A stretch of 64,000 nt of DNA, from the NCBI GenBank assembly GCA_964619125.1, contig CAZUCA010000001.1:51058-115057 (forward strand), read 5' to 3'. Shown here piece by piece: positions 1 through 7,556 of the stretch. The notes under the pieces are model-generated. The model did not search any database, was not told where the DNA came from, and saw nothing but the letters and a program-made list of their open reading frames with translations. How positions within the stretch are numbered: position 1 is the stretch's first letter; each line of letters starts with the position of its first letter. A program made the translations under genes and the position numbers. Source of the stretch: Owenweeksia sp964619125 (lineage in GTDB: Bacteria > Bacteroidota > Bacteroidia > Flavobacteriales > Schleiferiaceae).

Positions 1-326
1 AGTACCTCTACTGCGGCGATATTTTCACTAGTGCTTTGAAGGCTGATGTTACGGATAACTGGCGATTGCTGGATAGAGATGGGAATACTTACTCGCTGAT
101 AGCCGATGCTGCTAACTTCGAGCTGGTAGTCGCCATAGGGTATTTCTTCAATAGTGTAGTTGCCCCTGTCATCGCTGGAAGTACCGGTTTTCAGGCTTTG
201 AATGTAGAGGTTGGCATAGGGAATAGGGGCGCCGGCCTCATCGGTTATTTTACCGCTTAAGGTGGCTTGCTGGGCTTTTAGGAGCAAGGGCAGGCAGATA
301 AATATCAGAAGCCAGCTATTTCTCAT
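1..326 (-). CDS. TonB-dependent outer-membrane receptor, N-terminal part (runs off window)
   Basis: The gene is cut by the left edge; about 108 residues are visible. It begins with a signal peptide (MRNSWLLIFICLPLLLKAQ), followed by a CarboxypepD_reg-like beta-sandwich of the kind that precedes the plug of Bacteroidota TonB receptors: about residues 24-100, with GKITDEAGAPIPYANLYI and YGDYQLEVSSIGYQ. The start codon overlaps the end of the upstream HTTM gene by 11 bases, so translation is probably coupled. Order and overlap place it as the fourth gene of the iron operon, so an iron-complex or siderophore substrate is likely (inference). The plug, barrel and TonB box lie outside the window, so the substrate cannot be judged. 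Confidence 0.85.
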   Translation of the reverse strand, partial: MRNSWLLIFICLPLLLKAQQATLSGKITDEAGAPIPYANLYIQSLKTGTSSDDRGNYTIEEIPYGDYQLEVSSIGYQRVSIPISIQQSPVIRNISLQSTSENIAAVEV

Positions 327-1641
327 AGGGAGTAATCCAGTTTTTAGCCGCAAAGCTATCTTCAATTTTGGAGAGATCAACCGCTGGGTCTATTAAAAGC
401 CGGCTGCGCTCACCATTGAGGGTCACGTAGGCCTTAGCTGTTACCACCGGGTCATTGATGCCCTCCTTGCGGAATTCTTCATCCAGAAAGTGGGCAAACT
501 GTAAAATAAGGTCGGGTTGGGTGCTCAGCTGCTTTTCCTGCCAGGGGCTGAGGTATTCAGAAGGAGCAACCTGGCTGCTGCGGCCGGTGCTGGGGTCACT
601 AACGGTATAAGTTACATACCCGGCTTTTTCCATCAACATAACCCGCCAGCCGAAACGGAAACCTTGTTCGTGCCAGAATAGTTCGCCCGGGTAAAGGAGG
701 TAGCGGAAGGGGAGCAGCAGTTGTATGATAAAGAATGTGGTGAGAAAGTATTTTAATGCAGCACCAGCCTGCAGCGCCTGGCTCTTTAATTTTTCAGGCC
801 CGAAAAGAGGGGTCAGCGCGTAAAGGATGCCACCGTGAAATTTGGCGGAAAAGAAAATGAGGGTGGAGAAAATCATTACCCAGGGAAAAACCCCGATGGG
901 GAAGAGGATAAAGGTGAGTACATGGAAGGCTATTACAGCCAGGTAGGCCCAGGGTCGGGTTTTTCGATTCCACAAAAGGAAGGGAATACTAAGGTCGTAG
1001 ATGGCGCCAAACCAGCTAAAGGCAAAGGCTACCCAACCATAGTTGAGCAGGGGGCCGATTAGCGGCAGGTGCGAATTGGCGGGTAGCCAGAGCTTGAGCG
1101 GAAGAGCTTCAAACAGCCATTGCGGGTGAAGCTTGGCCACGCCGGCATAAAAGTATACCAGTGCCAGCAACAGCCGTACACTGTTTACATGCCAGAAATG
1201 ACCATGGCTGGCGGCCTTAACCCGGCCCAGACGCACATCCAGCGAGCTGCGGCGATGGGCGGGTAAAAATATCATTAACAAGCTGACCAGGCTTACAAAG
1301 TAGTAATGGTTGAGGTAATTGGCCACATCGAGCAATTCCACATAAGTGAAGAGCAGAAAGAACAGCACCGCTGCCAGCCGGTAAAAAAGGCCCAGAGCAA
1401 TGCAAAGGGCCGCCAGCGACATGAGGGCAAAAACCAGGTACATAGCGGCGGGAGGGAGTACCTCCACCCATTCAAAACCCCAATACTTAAAGTGGAACTG
1501 CGGCAGAATGTACAATTCATAAATCCAGCCGCGCAGCCAGAAGCGCAGGCTTGAGAAAAGCATTAGCAGCCCGAAAATTATCCGGAAGGAAGCGAGGGGG
1601 GCCAGGTTGGCCTCTTTTGCAAATATTTTTCCCATGTCCAT
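316..1641 (-). CDS. HTTM (vitamin K-dependent carboxylase-like) membrane protein
   Basis: About 441 residues with several hydrophobic membrane segments in the first 300 (for example LASFRIIFGLLMLFSSLRFW near the start) and a soluble C-terminal tail. This is the pattern of the HTTM domain, related to vitamin K-dependent gamma-carboxylases. In Bacteroidota such proteins occur between imelysin and TonB-receptor genes in iron-regulated operons (family context), and that is the setting here. Its biochemical role in iron uptake is unknown; carboxylase activity should not be assumed. The frame opens with GTG at 1644; the ATG at 1641 (MDMGKIF) is preferred, and the ATG at 1635 is also possible. It lies 77 bases after the imelysin gene and overlaps the receptor gene by 11. 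Confidence 0.85.
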   Translation of the reverse strand: MDMGKIFAKEANLAPLASFRIIFGLLMLFSSLRFWLRGWIYELYILPQFHFKYWGFEWVEVLPPAAMYLVFALMSLAALCIALGLFYRLAAVLFFLLFTYVELLDVANYLNHYYFVSLVSLLMIFLPAHRRSSLDVRLGRVKAASHGHFWHVNSVRLLLALVYFYAGVAKLHPQWLFEALPLKLWLPANSHLPLIGPLLNYGWVAFAFSWFGAIYDLSIPFLLWNRKTRPWAYLAVIAFHVLTFILFPIGVFPWVMIFSTLIFFSAKFHGGILYALTPLFGPEKLKSQALQAGAALKYFLTTFFIIQLLLPFRYLLYPGELFWHEQGFRFGWRVMLMEKAGYVTYTVSDPSTGRSSQVAPSEYLSPWQEKQLSTQPDLILQFAHFLDEEFRKEGINDPVVTAKAYVTLNGERSRLLIDPAVDLSKIEDSFAAKNWITPYEK

Positions 1642-1718
1642 CACTGGCCGCAGAGAGCAAGGTCAACTGCAAAGCCCATTCTGCGGTTTTGCATTATTAA
1701 GTACTCGGCCCGGCGGTT

Positions 1719-2816
1719 CTAATCGCCATCATTGTCCTGGTAAGTAATCAGTACCCCTAATACTGAGGGCATCTCACTTTTCAGCAGGATCACCGCGTCA
1801 ATCATTTTTTGGTAGGCGGCATCAACTTCCTGAGGGTGGTTCACCACTGCATCACTAAAGGGAGCCGGAATATTACCGAGGGCAGCAAGGGTTGCCAGCA
1901 AAGTCTGGTGGATGTCTTCATCCAATGCATCTTCGCCCTGTACCACTTGCATTTCGGCTAGGTAATCGCGCAAGCTCAGGTTGATCTCGCTTTGATCGAA
2001 GGAAGTGCCTAAATAAAGGCGGTGGATTGCTTCCACGTTGGCGATGGCCATGGCCAGAGAGTGATCGCTATAAGGGGCTTCTGCTGTGTAGGGATAGGGG
2101 GTGCCCATTGTTCTTTTACCAGCCGGAAAGCCAATTTTGGCATTTTTGATCAACTCAAAGTCCTTGTTCATTGCATTCACCATCTGGCCGAGGCTGCTGC
2201 CAATGTCGGTGCCGGTAGCGGCAATGAAGTCTTCACGATAGCCACCGTTCCAGGCGGTGAGGATTTGCCGTATCTGATGGTGGATGTGGTCGGCACACTT
2301 TTGCAGGTAAGCCTGCATATCGTCATTGACCAACAGTTCATCAGCGCGGGCATATAAAAGGTAGTCAATGGCTGGTAAGCCTTTGGCGTCAATATTGGTG
2401 GCTGTTTCAAAATCGAGATCACCCTGGCTGATATTTGCAAGGATCTTACTGGTGTCGGCCGGGAAAATGTTTACTGCCGAGCGGAAGCCTATTTGGGCAG
2501 CCGGACCTACCTCAAATATTTTGGCTGCCTGAAAGGACAGTTGAAGATCCTCAAAGAGGGCACGGCTCAATTGCAGGGAAGCCTGGCTTTCCTCAATGCT
2601 GAGGGCATCCACACTTTTGTGAAAGCTGTCGATCTTCGCTTCAAAATCAAGGTAGGCGGGCATGATGAGATTGTCGGCCCAGTTGATCAGCATCGCCTTA
2701 CGGTCAAAGTTGACGGATTGGTGGGGATCGCTGGTTTCCTTACATGAAGAAAAAAGTATCCCGGCCAGCAGGGCCAGGATACCTTGTTTAAGAATTATGC
2801 TGACAGGCTTGTGCAT
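1719..2816 (-). CDS. Imelysin-like (M75 family) iron-regulated lipoprotein
   Basis: A 365-residue lipoprotein. It has a signal sequence with lipobox LFSSC (Cys25), then an all-helical imelysin/IrpA-like domain. Family members act in the periplasm or on the surface in iron uptake rather than as proven peptidases. The canonical GxHxxE motif is replaced by GLPAID at residues 146-151, followed by YLLYARADE, so the His and Glu are absent. This fits a separate Bacteroidota subfamily that may bind iron differently or have lost metal binding (inference). It starts 3 bases after the DUF4856 gene ends, so the two are surely co-transcribed. Expression is expected to rise under iron starvation. Confidence 0.88.
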   Translation of the reverse strand: MHKPVSIILKQGILALLAGILFSSCKETSDPHQSVNFDRKAMLINWADNLIMPAYLDFEAKIDSFHKSVDALSIEESQASLQLSRALFEDLQLSFQAAKIFEVGPAAQIGFRSAVNIFPADTSKILANISQGDLDFETATNIDAKGLPAIDYLLYARADELLVNDDMQAYLQKCADHIHHQIRQILTAWNGGYREDFIAATGTDIGSSLGQMVNAMNKDFELIKNAKIGFPAGKRTMGTPYPYTAEAPYSDHSLAMAIANVEAIHRLYLGTSFDQSEINLSLRDYLAEMQVVQGEDALDEDIHQTLLATLAALGNIPAPFSDAVVNHPQEVDAAYQKMIDAVILLKSEMPSVLGVLITYQDNDGD

Positions 2817-2819
2817 TCT

Positions 2820-3920
2820 TTATAGCGTTTCTTTTACTTCGCCAAGATTATAACGATCGGCAAGCAAATCTCTTACCTGATTAATATCGTCAATGCTTAT
2901 TTCGTAGAGGTTGCCAAAGTACTGATTGAGCAGATCTTCGATTTCCTGGTCGCTAAGCTCCTGTGAAGGATTAAATTGCAGGCTCCAGATAAAGGCCATG
3001 CCCTCTGATAATTCATGGTTGCGAATGGCATTGTCGGCAAAATTTGCACGGGCACCATTGAGGTAGTGGATGGCCATGGCTGCTACCACTTGTTCCCATT
3101 GATGACGCACTTCCGCAATAGCGGCATCGCGGCTGTCATAATCTTTATTGTTGATGGCATCACGACCTTTAATAAAAGCATCCATTAGCTTGCTGTTGCT
3201 ACCCAGGGCAGCATTTACAGCATTGGTGTATTTGGCCCAGAAGCGATGATAAGCAGATTCGCTATCGTAGGTGAAGTCGTCGCTGCCAAAGTCGGTGGGT
3301 ACACCCCAGTAGCCAAAGGCTTCATCCCAGTGATGTTGCATACTGGTGCCTTTGCCGGCTTCCACCACCTCATTGTCAACCTCCATTTTACTTTCGCTCA
3401 GATACACCGCGGTGGCCTGATAGTAAGCCAGTGCACCCATCGCCCCTTTTTCAATCAGTTCTGCCAGGTGATATCCTTTGCTGTTGAGTAAGTATTGTTT
3501 GCTGCCAGAGTTACTCTGTACCAAACCGGCCACGCCATTACTGCCGGTACCGGCATTCTGGCTGATGCTGTCGAGCTCATAAACCCACTGGGCAATAGTG
3601 GCACCACCATCGCTGTCAAGTTTATTGGCGATCTGTTTGCTACTGCCGTTTAAACTGGAGTTGCTCCAGGTGTAGGCGTCATTGGTAAACATCGCCATCA
3701 CCTGGCTTTCGTTTACGGCCTGACCATCATCTGAAAGCTCCACATAGGCCATGATTTCACTCAGCATGTCGAGGCGCGTCTGCTGGCCACTGATGTCTAC
3801 ATTATCAAAATTATAGGTTTCGGGAAGTTCGTTGGGGTTACTGGGAGAATCCGAGTCTTTGTCGCAGGCTGACATAATAAAGAGGCCAGCCAGGGCGGCA
3901 GTGATTGATAGCTTTCTCAT
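2820..3920 (-). CDS. DUF4856 domain lipoprotein, first gene of iron operon
   Basis: A 366-residue lipoprotein with lipobox IMSAC (Cys19) and an acidic linker (DKDSDSPSNPNELPE) before the folded domain. The start of that domain, YNFDNVDISGQQTRLDMLSE, matches the opening of DUF4856 proteins, which are found beside imelysin genes in Bacteroidota. The function is not established; a helical periplasmic partner of the imelysin protein is the most economical idea. It is the promoter-proximal gene, and a near-match to the 19-base operator lies only 7-25 bases upstream of the ATG. The next gene starts after 3 bases. Confidence 0.85.
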   Translation of the reverse strand: MRKLSITAALAGLFIMSACDKDSDSPSNPNELPETYNFDNVDISGQQTRLDMLSEIMAYVELSDDGQAVNESQVMAMFTNDAYTWSNSSLNGSSKQIANKLDSDGGATIAQWVYELDSISQNAGTGSNGVAGLVQSNSGSKQYLLNSKGYHLAELIEKGAMGALAYYQATAVYLSESKMEVDNEVVEAGKGTSMQHHWDEAFGYWGVPTDFGSDDFTYDSESAYHRFWAKYTNAVNAALGSNSKLMDAFIKGRDAINNKDYDSRDAAIAEVRHQWEQVVAAMAIHYLNGARANFADNAIRNHELSEGMAFIWSLQFNPSQELSDQEIEDLLNQYFGNLYEISIDDINQVRDLLADRYNLGEVKETL

Positions 3921-3926
3921 TTGTTT

Positions 3927-3945
3927 ATTTAGACTGATTTAAAAT
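3927..3945. promoter_or_regulatory. Second, degenerate copy of the iron-type operator
   Basis: The sequence ATTTAGACTGATTTAAAAT matches the pattern ATTTAGA-N5-TCTAAAT except at two positions of the right half. It lies just upstream of the DUF4856 start codon, about 41 bases from the perfect copy at 3987-4005. Two sites this close are compatible with cooperative repressor binding (inference). Confidence 0.5.
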
Positions 3946-3979
3946 AACGCGGCAAAAATAGGACACGCCCTCAAAATGA

Positions 3980-4005
3980 CAAAACTATTTAGATGAATTC
4001 TAAAT
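3980..4005 (-). promoter_or_regulatory. Iron operon promoter (-7 TAGTTTTG) with overlapping 19-base palindromic operator
   Basis: On the minus strand a Bacteroidota -7 element TAGTTTTG (3987-3980) is followed upstream by a perfect palindrome, ATTTAGATGAATTCTAAAT (3987-4005; 7-5-7 symmetry). The operator would occupy the spacer between the -7 and -33 elements, as expected for repression. The -33 TTG is not clear. The symmetry and length resemble Fur or DtxR-type metalloregulator sites; which protein binds cannot be told from sequence. Confidence 0.65.
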
Positions 4006-4052
4006 AAAACGCCTAAATCGGTAGGAATGAGTAAATAAGCTTGAAAATTTAT

Positions 4053-4083
4053 TTGCAGGATTAAATCGCTTGACTTATCTTTG
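4053..4083 (+). promoter_or_regulatory. Plus-strand Bacteroidota promoter (TTG / TATCTTTG)
   Basis: A -33 TTG (4053-4055) and a -7 TATCTTTG (4076-4083), separated by 20 bases, match the Bacteroidota primary-sigma consensus. No credible coding frame follows on the plus strand, but a hairpin and a terminator do, so this promoter most likely drives a small RNA. Confidence 0.6.
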
Positions 4084-4088
4084 TTTAA

Positions 4089-4216
4089 GAATTTACTGAA
4101 AAAGTTAAACAAAAGACGGACGACTTTGGATGGCAAGAGTTGCACCCCGCAACTCAATTGATGATTGGTTGGTTAATAAGGATCCCTGCCAGAAGGCCGG
4201 GATCCTTTGTTTTTCA
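4089..4216 (+). ncRNA. Candidate small RNA, about 128 nt
   Basis: The start is estimated 6 bases after the -7 element. The transcript would have an A-rich 5' part, a hairpin with 7-base-pair stem GAGTTGC/GCAACTC (4137-4155, 5-base loop), a single-stranded linker and a terminal hairpin GGATCCC/GGGATCC with inner GCC/GGC (4180-4205) followed by TTTGTTTTT, a rho-independent terminator. No open frame of note is present. A promoter, an isolated hairpin and a terminator within 165 bases make an RNA gene likely. The family (for example 6S or Flavo-1 type) could not be assigned by eye. Confidence 0.55.
4178..4216 (+). terminator. Rho-independent terminator of the candidate small RNA
   Basis: The stem AAGGATCCC/GGGATCCTT, with an inner GCC/GGC pairing and an AGAA tetraloop, is followed by TTTGTTTTT on the plus strand. 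On the minus strand it has no U-run, so it does not serve the epimerase gene well. Confidence 0.75.
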
Positions 4217-4232
4217 GAGCTTAGCTTAAGGC

Positions 4233-5297
4233 TTATGGGTGGGTTCTGGCCTGATGGTGATCCATCTTGCTGAGAGCTTTATACATTCGCTCCAGCCCCT
4301 CGGCCAGCTTTATACTGGCTTTCCATCCCAAAATTCTTTCGGCGAGCTTCGGATCACCACAGCGGGACAAGACCCCGGTAGGTTTTTCAATGCGAGGCTT
4401 GATTTGGGGAGTATATCCTGCCAGGGTAGTTAAAATATTTATGACGTCGATAAAGGAATTGCGTCGGCCACTGGCAAGGTTAATAGCGGTTCCATCGGCA
4501 ATATGATCCAATGCCAGCAACATACCGCTAAGCAGATCGTCAATATGTACAAAGTCACGTTCCTGGAATCCACTGCCCCACACTTCCAATGGATTTTGCC
4601 GGCCTATAGCGCGTAGCGCCAGTGCTGTAACCGGGTAGCTGGCATCCTGACCTTCACCATAGCCCGAAAAAGGACGCACACAACATATGTGTAAGCCATA
4701 AGTTGATGCGGCTTTTTGAGCAAGCAACTCACCACTTAGTTTGGCCCAGCCATAAGTCTCATCAGGAAGGTGAAATTGCCTGAAGTCTAAGAGCTCTTCT
4801 TTCAGAAGGGGAGCACCTAATTTATTTTGGAGGTAAGCGGGATAAACAGCACTTGAGCTAGGGTAAAGTATCCTTGATGGCCTGTGTCTGCAGGCCCAAT
4901 TAAAAAACTGGGCGTCGATAGCCAGGTTGGTGGCCACAGCAAGCGGGTCATTGTCAATTTTATTTCTGCCTCCAACCACGGCAGCAAAGTGAAAAACATC
5001 ATCCAGTCTGCCTATGCTCTCGGAGCAAATTCTATCAAGTAGCTTAGGCTCCTTGCTGCAGCGTCCCAATAAACTAATAGCATTGCTCTTGATGAAAAGA
5101 ATTCTCCGGTCCCCACCAAAAATGGCGAGTAGCCGGTCTTCAAAAACACAAGGAATTGGTAGCCAGTGACGGGGATGCTGTCCACTACTCAGATTGTCGA
5201 TAAGTATCAGGCGGGCATCGGTGGTGGCTAGTAATCGCATTACCAAATTCTGGCCGATAAATCCGCAACCACCAGTTATAAGATGGGTTTTAGGCAC
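4233..5297 (-). CDS. NAD-dependent sugar epimerase/dehydratase (extended SDR)
   Basis: 354 residues. The Rossmann nucleotide-binding motif GGCGFIG is at residues 9-15, the acidic residue closing the second strand is in LILIDNLSSG, a serine-rich SSSAVYP is at 147-153, and the catalytic pair is Y182xxxK186 (YGWAK). These place it in the extended SDR family of nucleotide-sugar epimerases/dehydratases (UDP-glucose 4-epimerase or GDP-fucose synthase type). The exact sugar cannot be named. It is divergent from a glycosyltransferase at 5400, with a 102-base shared promoter region, and probably contributes to cell-surface polysaccharide or LPS. Confidence 0.85.
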   Translation of the reverse strand: MPKTHLITGGCGFIGQNLVMRLLATTDARLILIDNLSSGQHPRHWLPIPCVFEDRLLAIFGGDRRILFIKSNAISLLGRCSKEPKLLDRICSESIGRLDDVFHFAAVVGGRNKIDNDPLAVATNLAIDAQFFNWACRHRPSRILYPSSSAVYPAYLQNKLGAPLLKEELLDFRQFHLPDETYGWAKLSGELLAQKAASTYGLHICCVRPFSGYGEGQDASYPVTALALRAIGRQNPLEVWGSGFQERDFVHIDDLLSGMLLALDHIADGTAINLASGRRNSFIDVINILTTLAGYTPQIKPRIEKPTGVLSRCGDPKLAERILGWKASIKLAEGLERMYKALSKMDHHQARTHP

Positions 5298-5399
5298 AAT
5301 GGGCTTGAGGGTTGATTAGGTTGGTCTCTAACAAATATGTTAAATTTAGTTGTTAAAGTCAATCAACTAGCTGGTAATTAGTATTATCTAGTGTTTCAT

Positions 5400-6689
5400 A
5401 TGAAAGTAGCCTATCTGATGTTCAACGATGAACCCTGGAAACCCTTAATAAGAAGGCAGGTATTGGAATTATTAAGTCAGATACAGCAGGAAGGTAGGGA
5501 TATGTCAATTATTTTACTGGTAGCCTATCCATGGTATTGGCATCTTACTCATCGCTTGAGTTTGCGCAGAAAGGTGCGGGAATTTGTCCCAAAAACGGTA
5601 AAATTAAGGCTGCTGCCCCTGCCATTTCCGGCACCGGTGCCACATTGGCGACCTGTATTTCACAACGATCGTGGTTGGCGTCCAAATAAAACATTGAACG
5701 CAAGTTCACTACCCTACCTTGGCTATCTGCTGCTACCATATCTGGCTAAGCTACATCTGCTGGATGGGGTGCGCATATTCCATGGTAGGAGTTACCCGGC
5801 TACCGCGGCCCTGCAATACTTTAAAGATTATTTTCCTAAGGTGCGGATCGTTTTTGATCCACGCTCTGATTTCCCCGAGGAAAACAAGAGCTTAAATGGC
5901 ATTTTTGACAAAAGCACAGATTTTAACTTTTGGAAGCTAAAGGAGCGACAATTATTACAGCAAAGTGATGCAACTATATGTATTTCAGATTACTACCAAA
6001 AGCATTATAAAGAGAACGGCTTATCAGGTGGGGAGATAATCGGCAATAATGTTGATACCAGCTTATTTAAGTTTAGTGAAGACCGGCGGAAAAGTTTACG
6101 CCGTGATCTTCAGTTGGAGGATCACCTGATTTTTTGTTATCTGGGTACAATGTATCCCGGCACCTGGCATGAGCCGCATTTTTATGCTGAATTTTTAAAG
6201 CAGTTGCTCAAATACGAAGCTAATTACTGCCTGTTGTTTCTGGTACCGGTAGAAAACAGTGAGTTTATAAGTGAAAGGATGACAGCGGAGGGAATTGACC
6301 CTTCCTGTTACCGCATCATTCACCCCCATTACGAAGAGGTGCCTCATTACCTATCGGCCAGTGATTATGGGCTTTTTTTTCTGAGACACAAAAAAATTGC
6401 GCTCAGTGTTAAACTAGTAGAATACAATGCGGTGGGGCTACCTGTTTTGGTAAATGAAAATGCGATCAGTGCGGCCCAGTTTGTCCGTCGCTACCATACC
6501 GGTAAAGTCTTAAATCTGGGGCTTGGCGATTGGGATACTCGCGTTTCTGAATGGCGGGAAGGTGACCTATCCGCACTGTTGAAGGTTTTCTGCCGGCAGG
6601 ATATTGCTGCTATTGCCCGCGCCAAATTTTCTAATGAGCGGGTAGCCAGCCATTACCTGAAACTATACCGCAAGCTGGTTGCCGGCTAG
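5400..6689 (+). CDS. Glycosyltransferase, GT4/GT-B-like
   Basis: About 429 residues counted from the ATG at 5400 (MKVAYLMFNDEP). An in-frame GTG at 5391 is less likely. The N-terminal half carries the sugar-acceptor Rossmann fold. The C-terminal half has the GT-B pattern: IGNNVDTSLF, a common GT4 junction; a YLGTMYPGTWHEPHF segment; and LVEYNAVGLPVLVNEN near residue 340, matching the donor-binding E-x7-E-type region. It probably transfers a sugar in surface polysaccharide assembly; donor and acceptor are unknown. Its 3' end overlaps the convergent deacetylase gene by 27 bases. Confidence 0.8.
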   Translation: MKVAYLMFNDEPWKPLIRRQVLELLSQIQQEGRDMSIILLVAYPWYWHLTHRLSLRRKVREFVPKTVKLRLLPLPFPAPVPHWRPVFHNDRGWRPNKTLNASSLPYLGYLLLPYLAKLHLLDGVRIFHGRSYPATAALQYFKDYFPKVRIVFDPRSDFPEENKSLNGIFDKSTDFNFWKLKERQLLQQSDATICISDYYQKHYKENGLSGGEIIGNNVDTSLFKFSEDRRKSLRRDLQLEDHLIFCYLGTMYPGTWHEPHFYAEFLKQLLKYEANYCLLFLVPVENSEFISERMTAEGIDPSCYRIIHPHYEEVPHYLSASDYGLFFLRHKKIALSVKLVEYNAVGLPVLVNENAISAAQFVRRYHTGKVLNLGLGDWDTRVSEWREGDLSALLKVFCRQDIAAIARAKFSNERVASHYLKLYRKLVAG

Positions 6690-7481
6690 GGTTTTGAAAT
6701 TGTAATTTTTATTGTTTTTCAGGTCACTCAAAAGTAATTGCACAAACGGTAAAGTGACCGGATCATCATGAACCAACAGGATTTCATCAGAGCCGCGAAA
6801 GGGAAGGCCGTAAGCTGTTTCATTTGGCTCTCCGCGGAGGTCAGCAGGGCACAAACCATACAGGCGACCTAAGAGGAATTTAAAGTCTTCAGGCTGATTT
6901 TTAAGTTGCCAGTCCATACTGTCGAGAGTCCAGTGTAGGTCATATTCCCGGCCGAGATAGTGGTGATAGTAGCGATATTTTATGCCTGGGGGATTAAATT
7001 TTTGATAGCCAAGGCCAGAGAGGAACTGCTGCAGTTTTATTTTAAAAAGCCTCTGCCGGGATTGCCCGCCTTGACTTAATACCTTGCCGAGACGTCCGTC
7101 TCCCTTATCGCCATAGGGAAAACGAAAATAGCGGTATTCCCTGTCGATGCCTGCCGCTTCATAAACGCTATTGATAAGCTTGTCTGTTTTGAGAATTTCC
7201 CTTTTAGCCCGGCGCATCGAAATTCGTGAGAAATGCGGGTGGCTATATGAGTGATTGGCTAAAATGAAACCCTTCCTGACTGCGGCCCTGGCGAGCTCAG
7301 GATGAGATTTGATCTTTTTGCCGATTCCAAATAAAACGGCAGGGATTTCCTGTTTCACCAGATACTCTAGTAATTCTCCTGAAGTCGCAGAAGGAAAGTC
7401 GTCAATGGTCAGGTAAATAGATTTAGGCAAAGGCTTTAGCAGCATTGGTCGCCTAAAAGTTAATCTTTTTACCTCACTCAC
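6663..7481 (-). CDS. Polysaccharide deacetylase, NodB / carbohydrate esterase family 4
   Basis: 272 residues. CE4 motifs are visible in order: TIDD (25-28; the catalytic base and metal-binding Asp), HSYSH (77-81; the two metal-binding His) and RFPYG (120-124). No signal peptide is evident, so a cytoplasmic or membrane-associated role is suggested, unlike exported chitin or peptidoglycan deacetylases. The frame opens with GTG; ATG codon 13 (MLLKPLPKSIYL, at 7445) is an alternative start. The substrate is probably an N-acetylated sugar of the surface polysaccharide made with the neighbouring epimerase and glycosyltransferase (context inference). Confidence 0.85.
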   Translation of the reverse strand: MSEVKRLTFRRPMLLKPLPKSIYLTIDDFPSATSGELLEYLVKQEIPAVLFGIGKKIKSHPELARAAVRKGFILANHSYSHPHFSRISMRRAKREILKTDKLINSVYEAAGIDREYRYFRFPYGDKGDGRLGKVLSQGGQSRQRLFKIKLQQFLSGLGYQKFNPPGIKYRYYHHYLGREYDLHWTLDSMDWQLKNQPEDFKFLLGRLYGLCPADLRGEPNETAYGLPFRGSDEILLVHDDPVTLPFVQLLLSDLKNNKNYNFKTLAGNQLAV

Positions 7482-7501
7482 AACAGTCTGGGGGGAGGTT
7501 G

Positions 7502-7531
7502 AAAAAAAATGGAGAGCGGTGAGCTCTCCAT
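7502..7531 (-). terminator. Terminator of the haem operon
   Basis: On the minus strand a hairpin with stem ATGGAGAGC/GCTCTCCAT (loop of about 5 bases) is followed by a run of eight T. It lies 26 bases after the hemL stop codon. Confidence 0.85.
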
Positions 7532-7556
7532 TCGTGTGGTGTAAATAAGCTGATCT

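Noticed and set aside
3939..4157. 72-codon minus-strand open frame upstream of the DUF4856 gene
   Set aside because: It covers the promoter, operators and the small-RNA region, has no family resemblance and looks non-coding.
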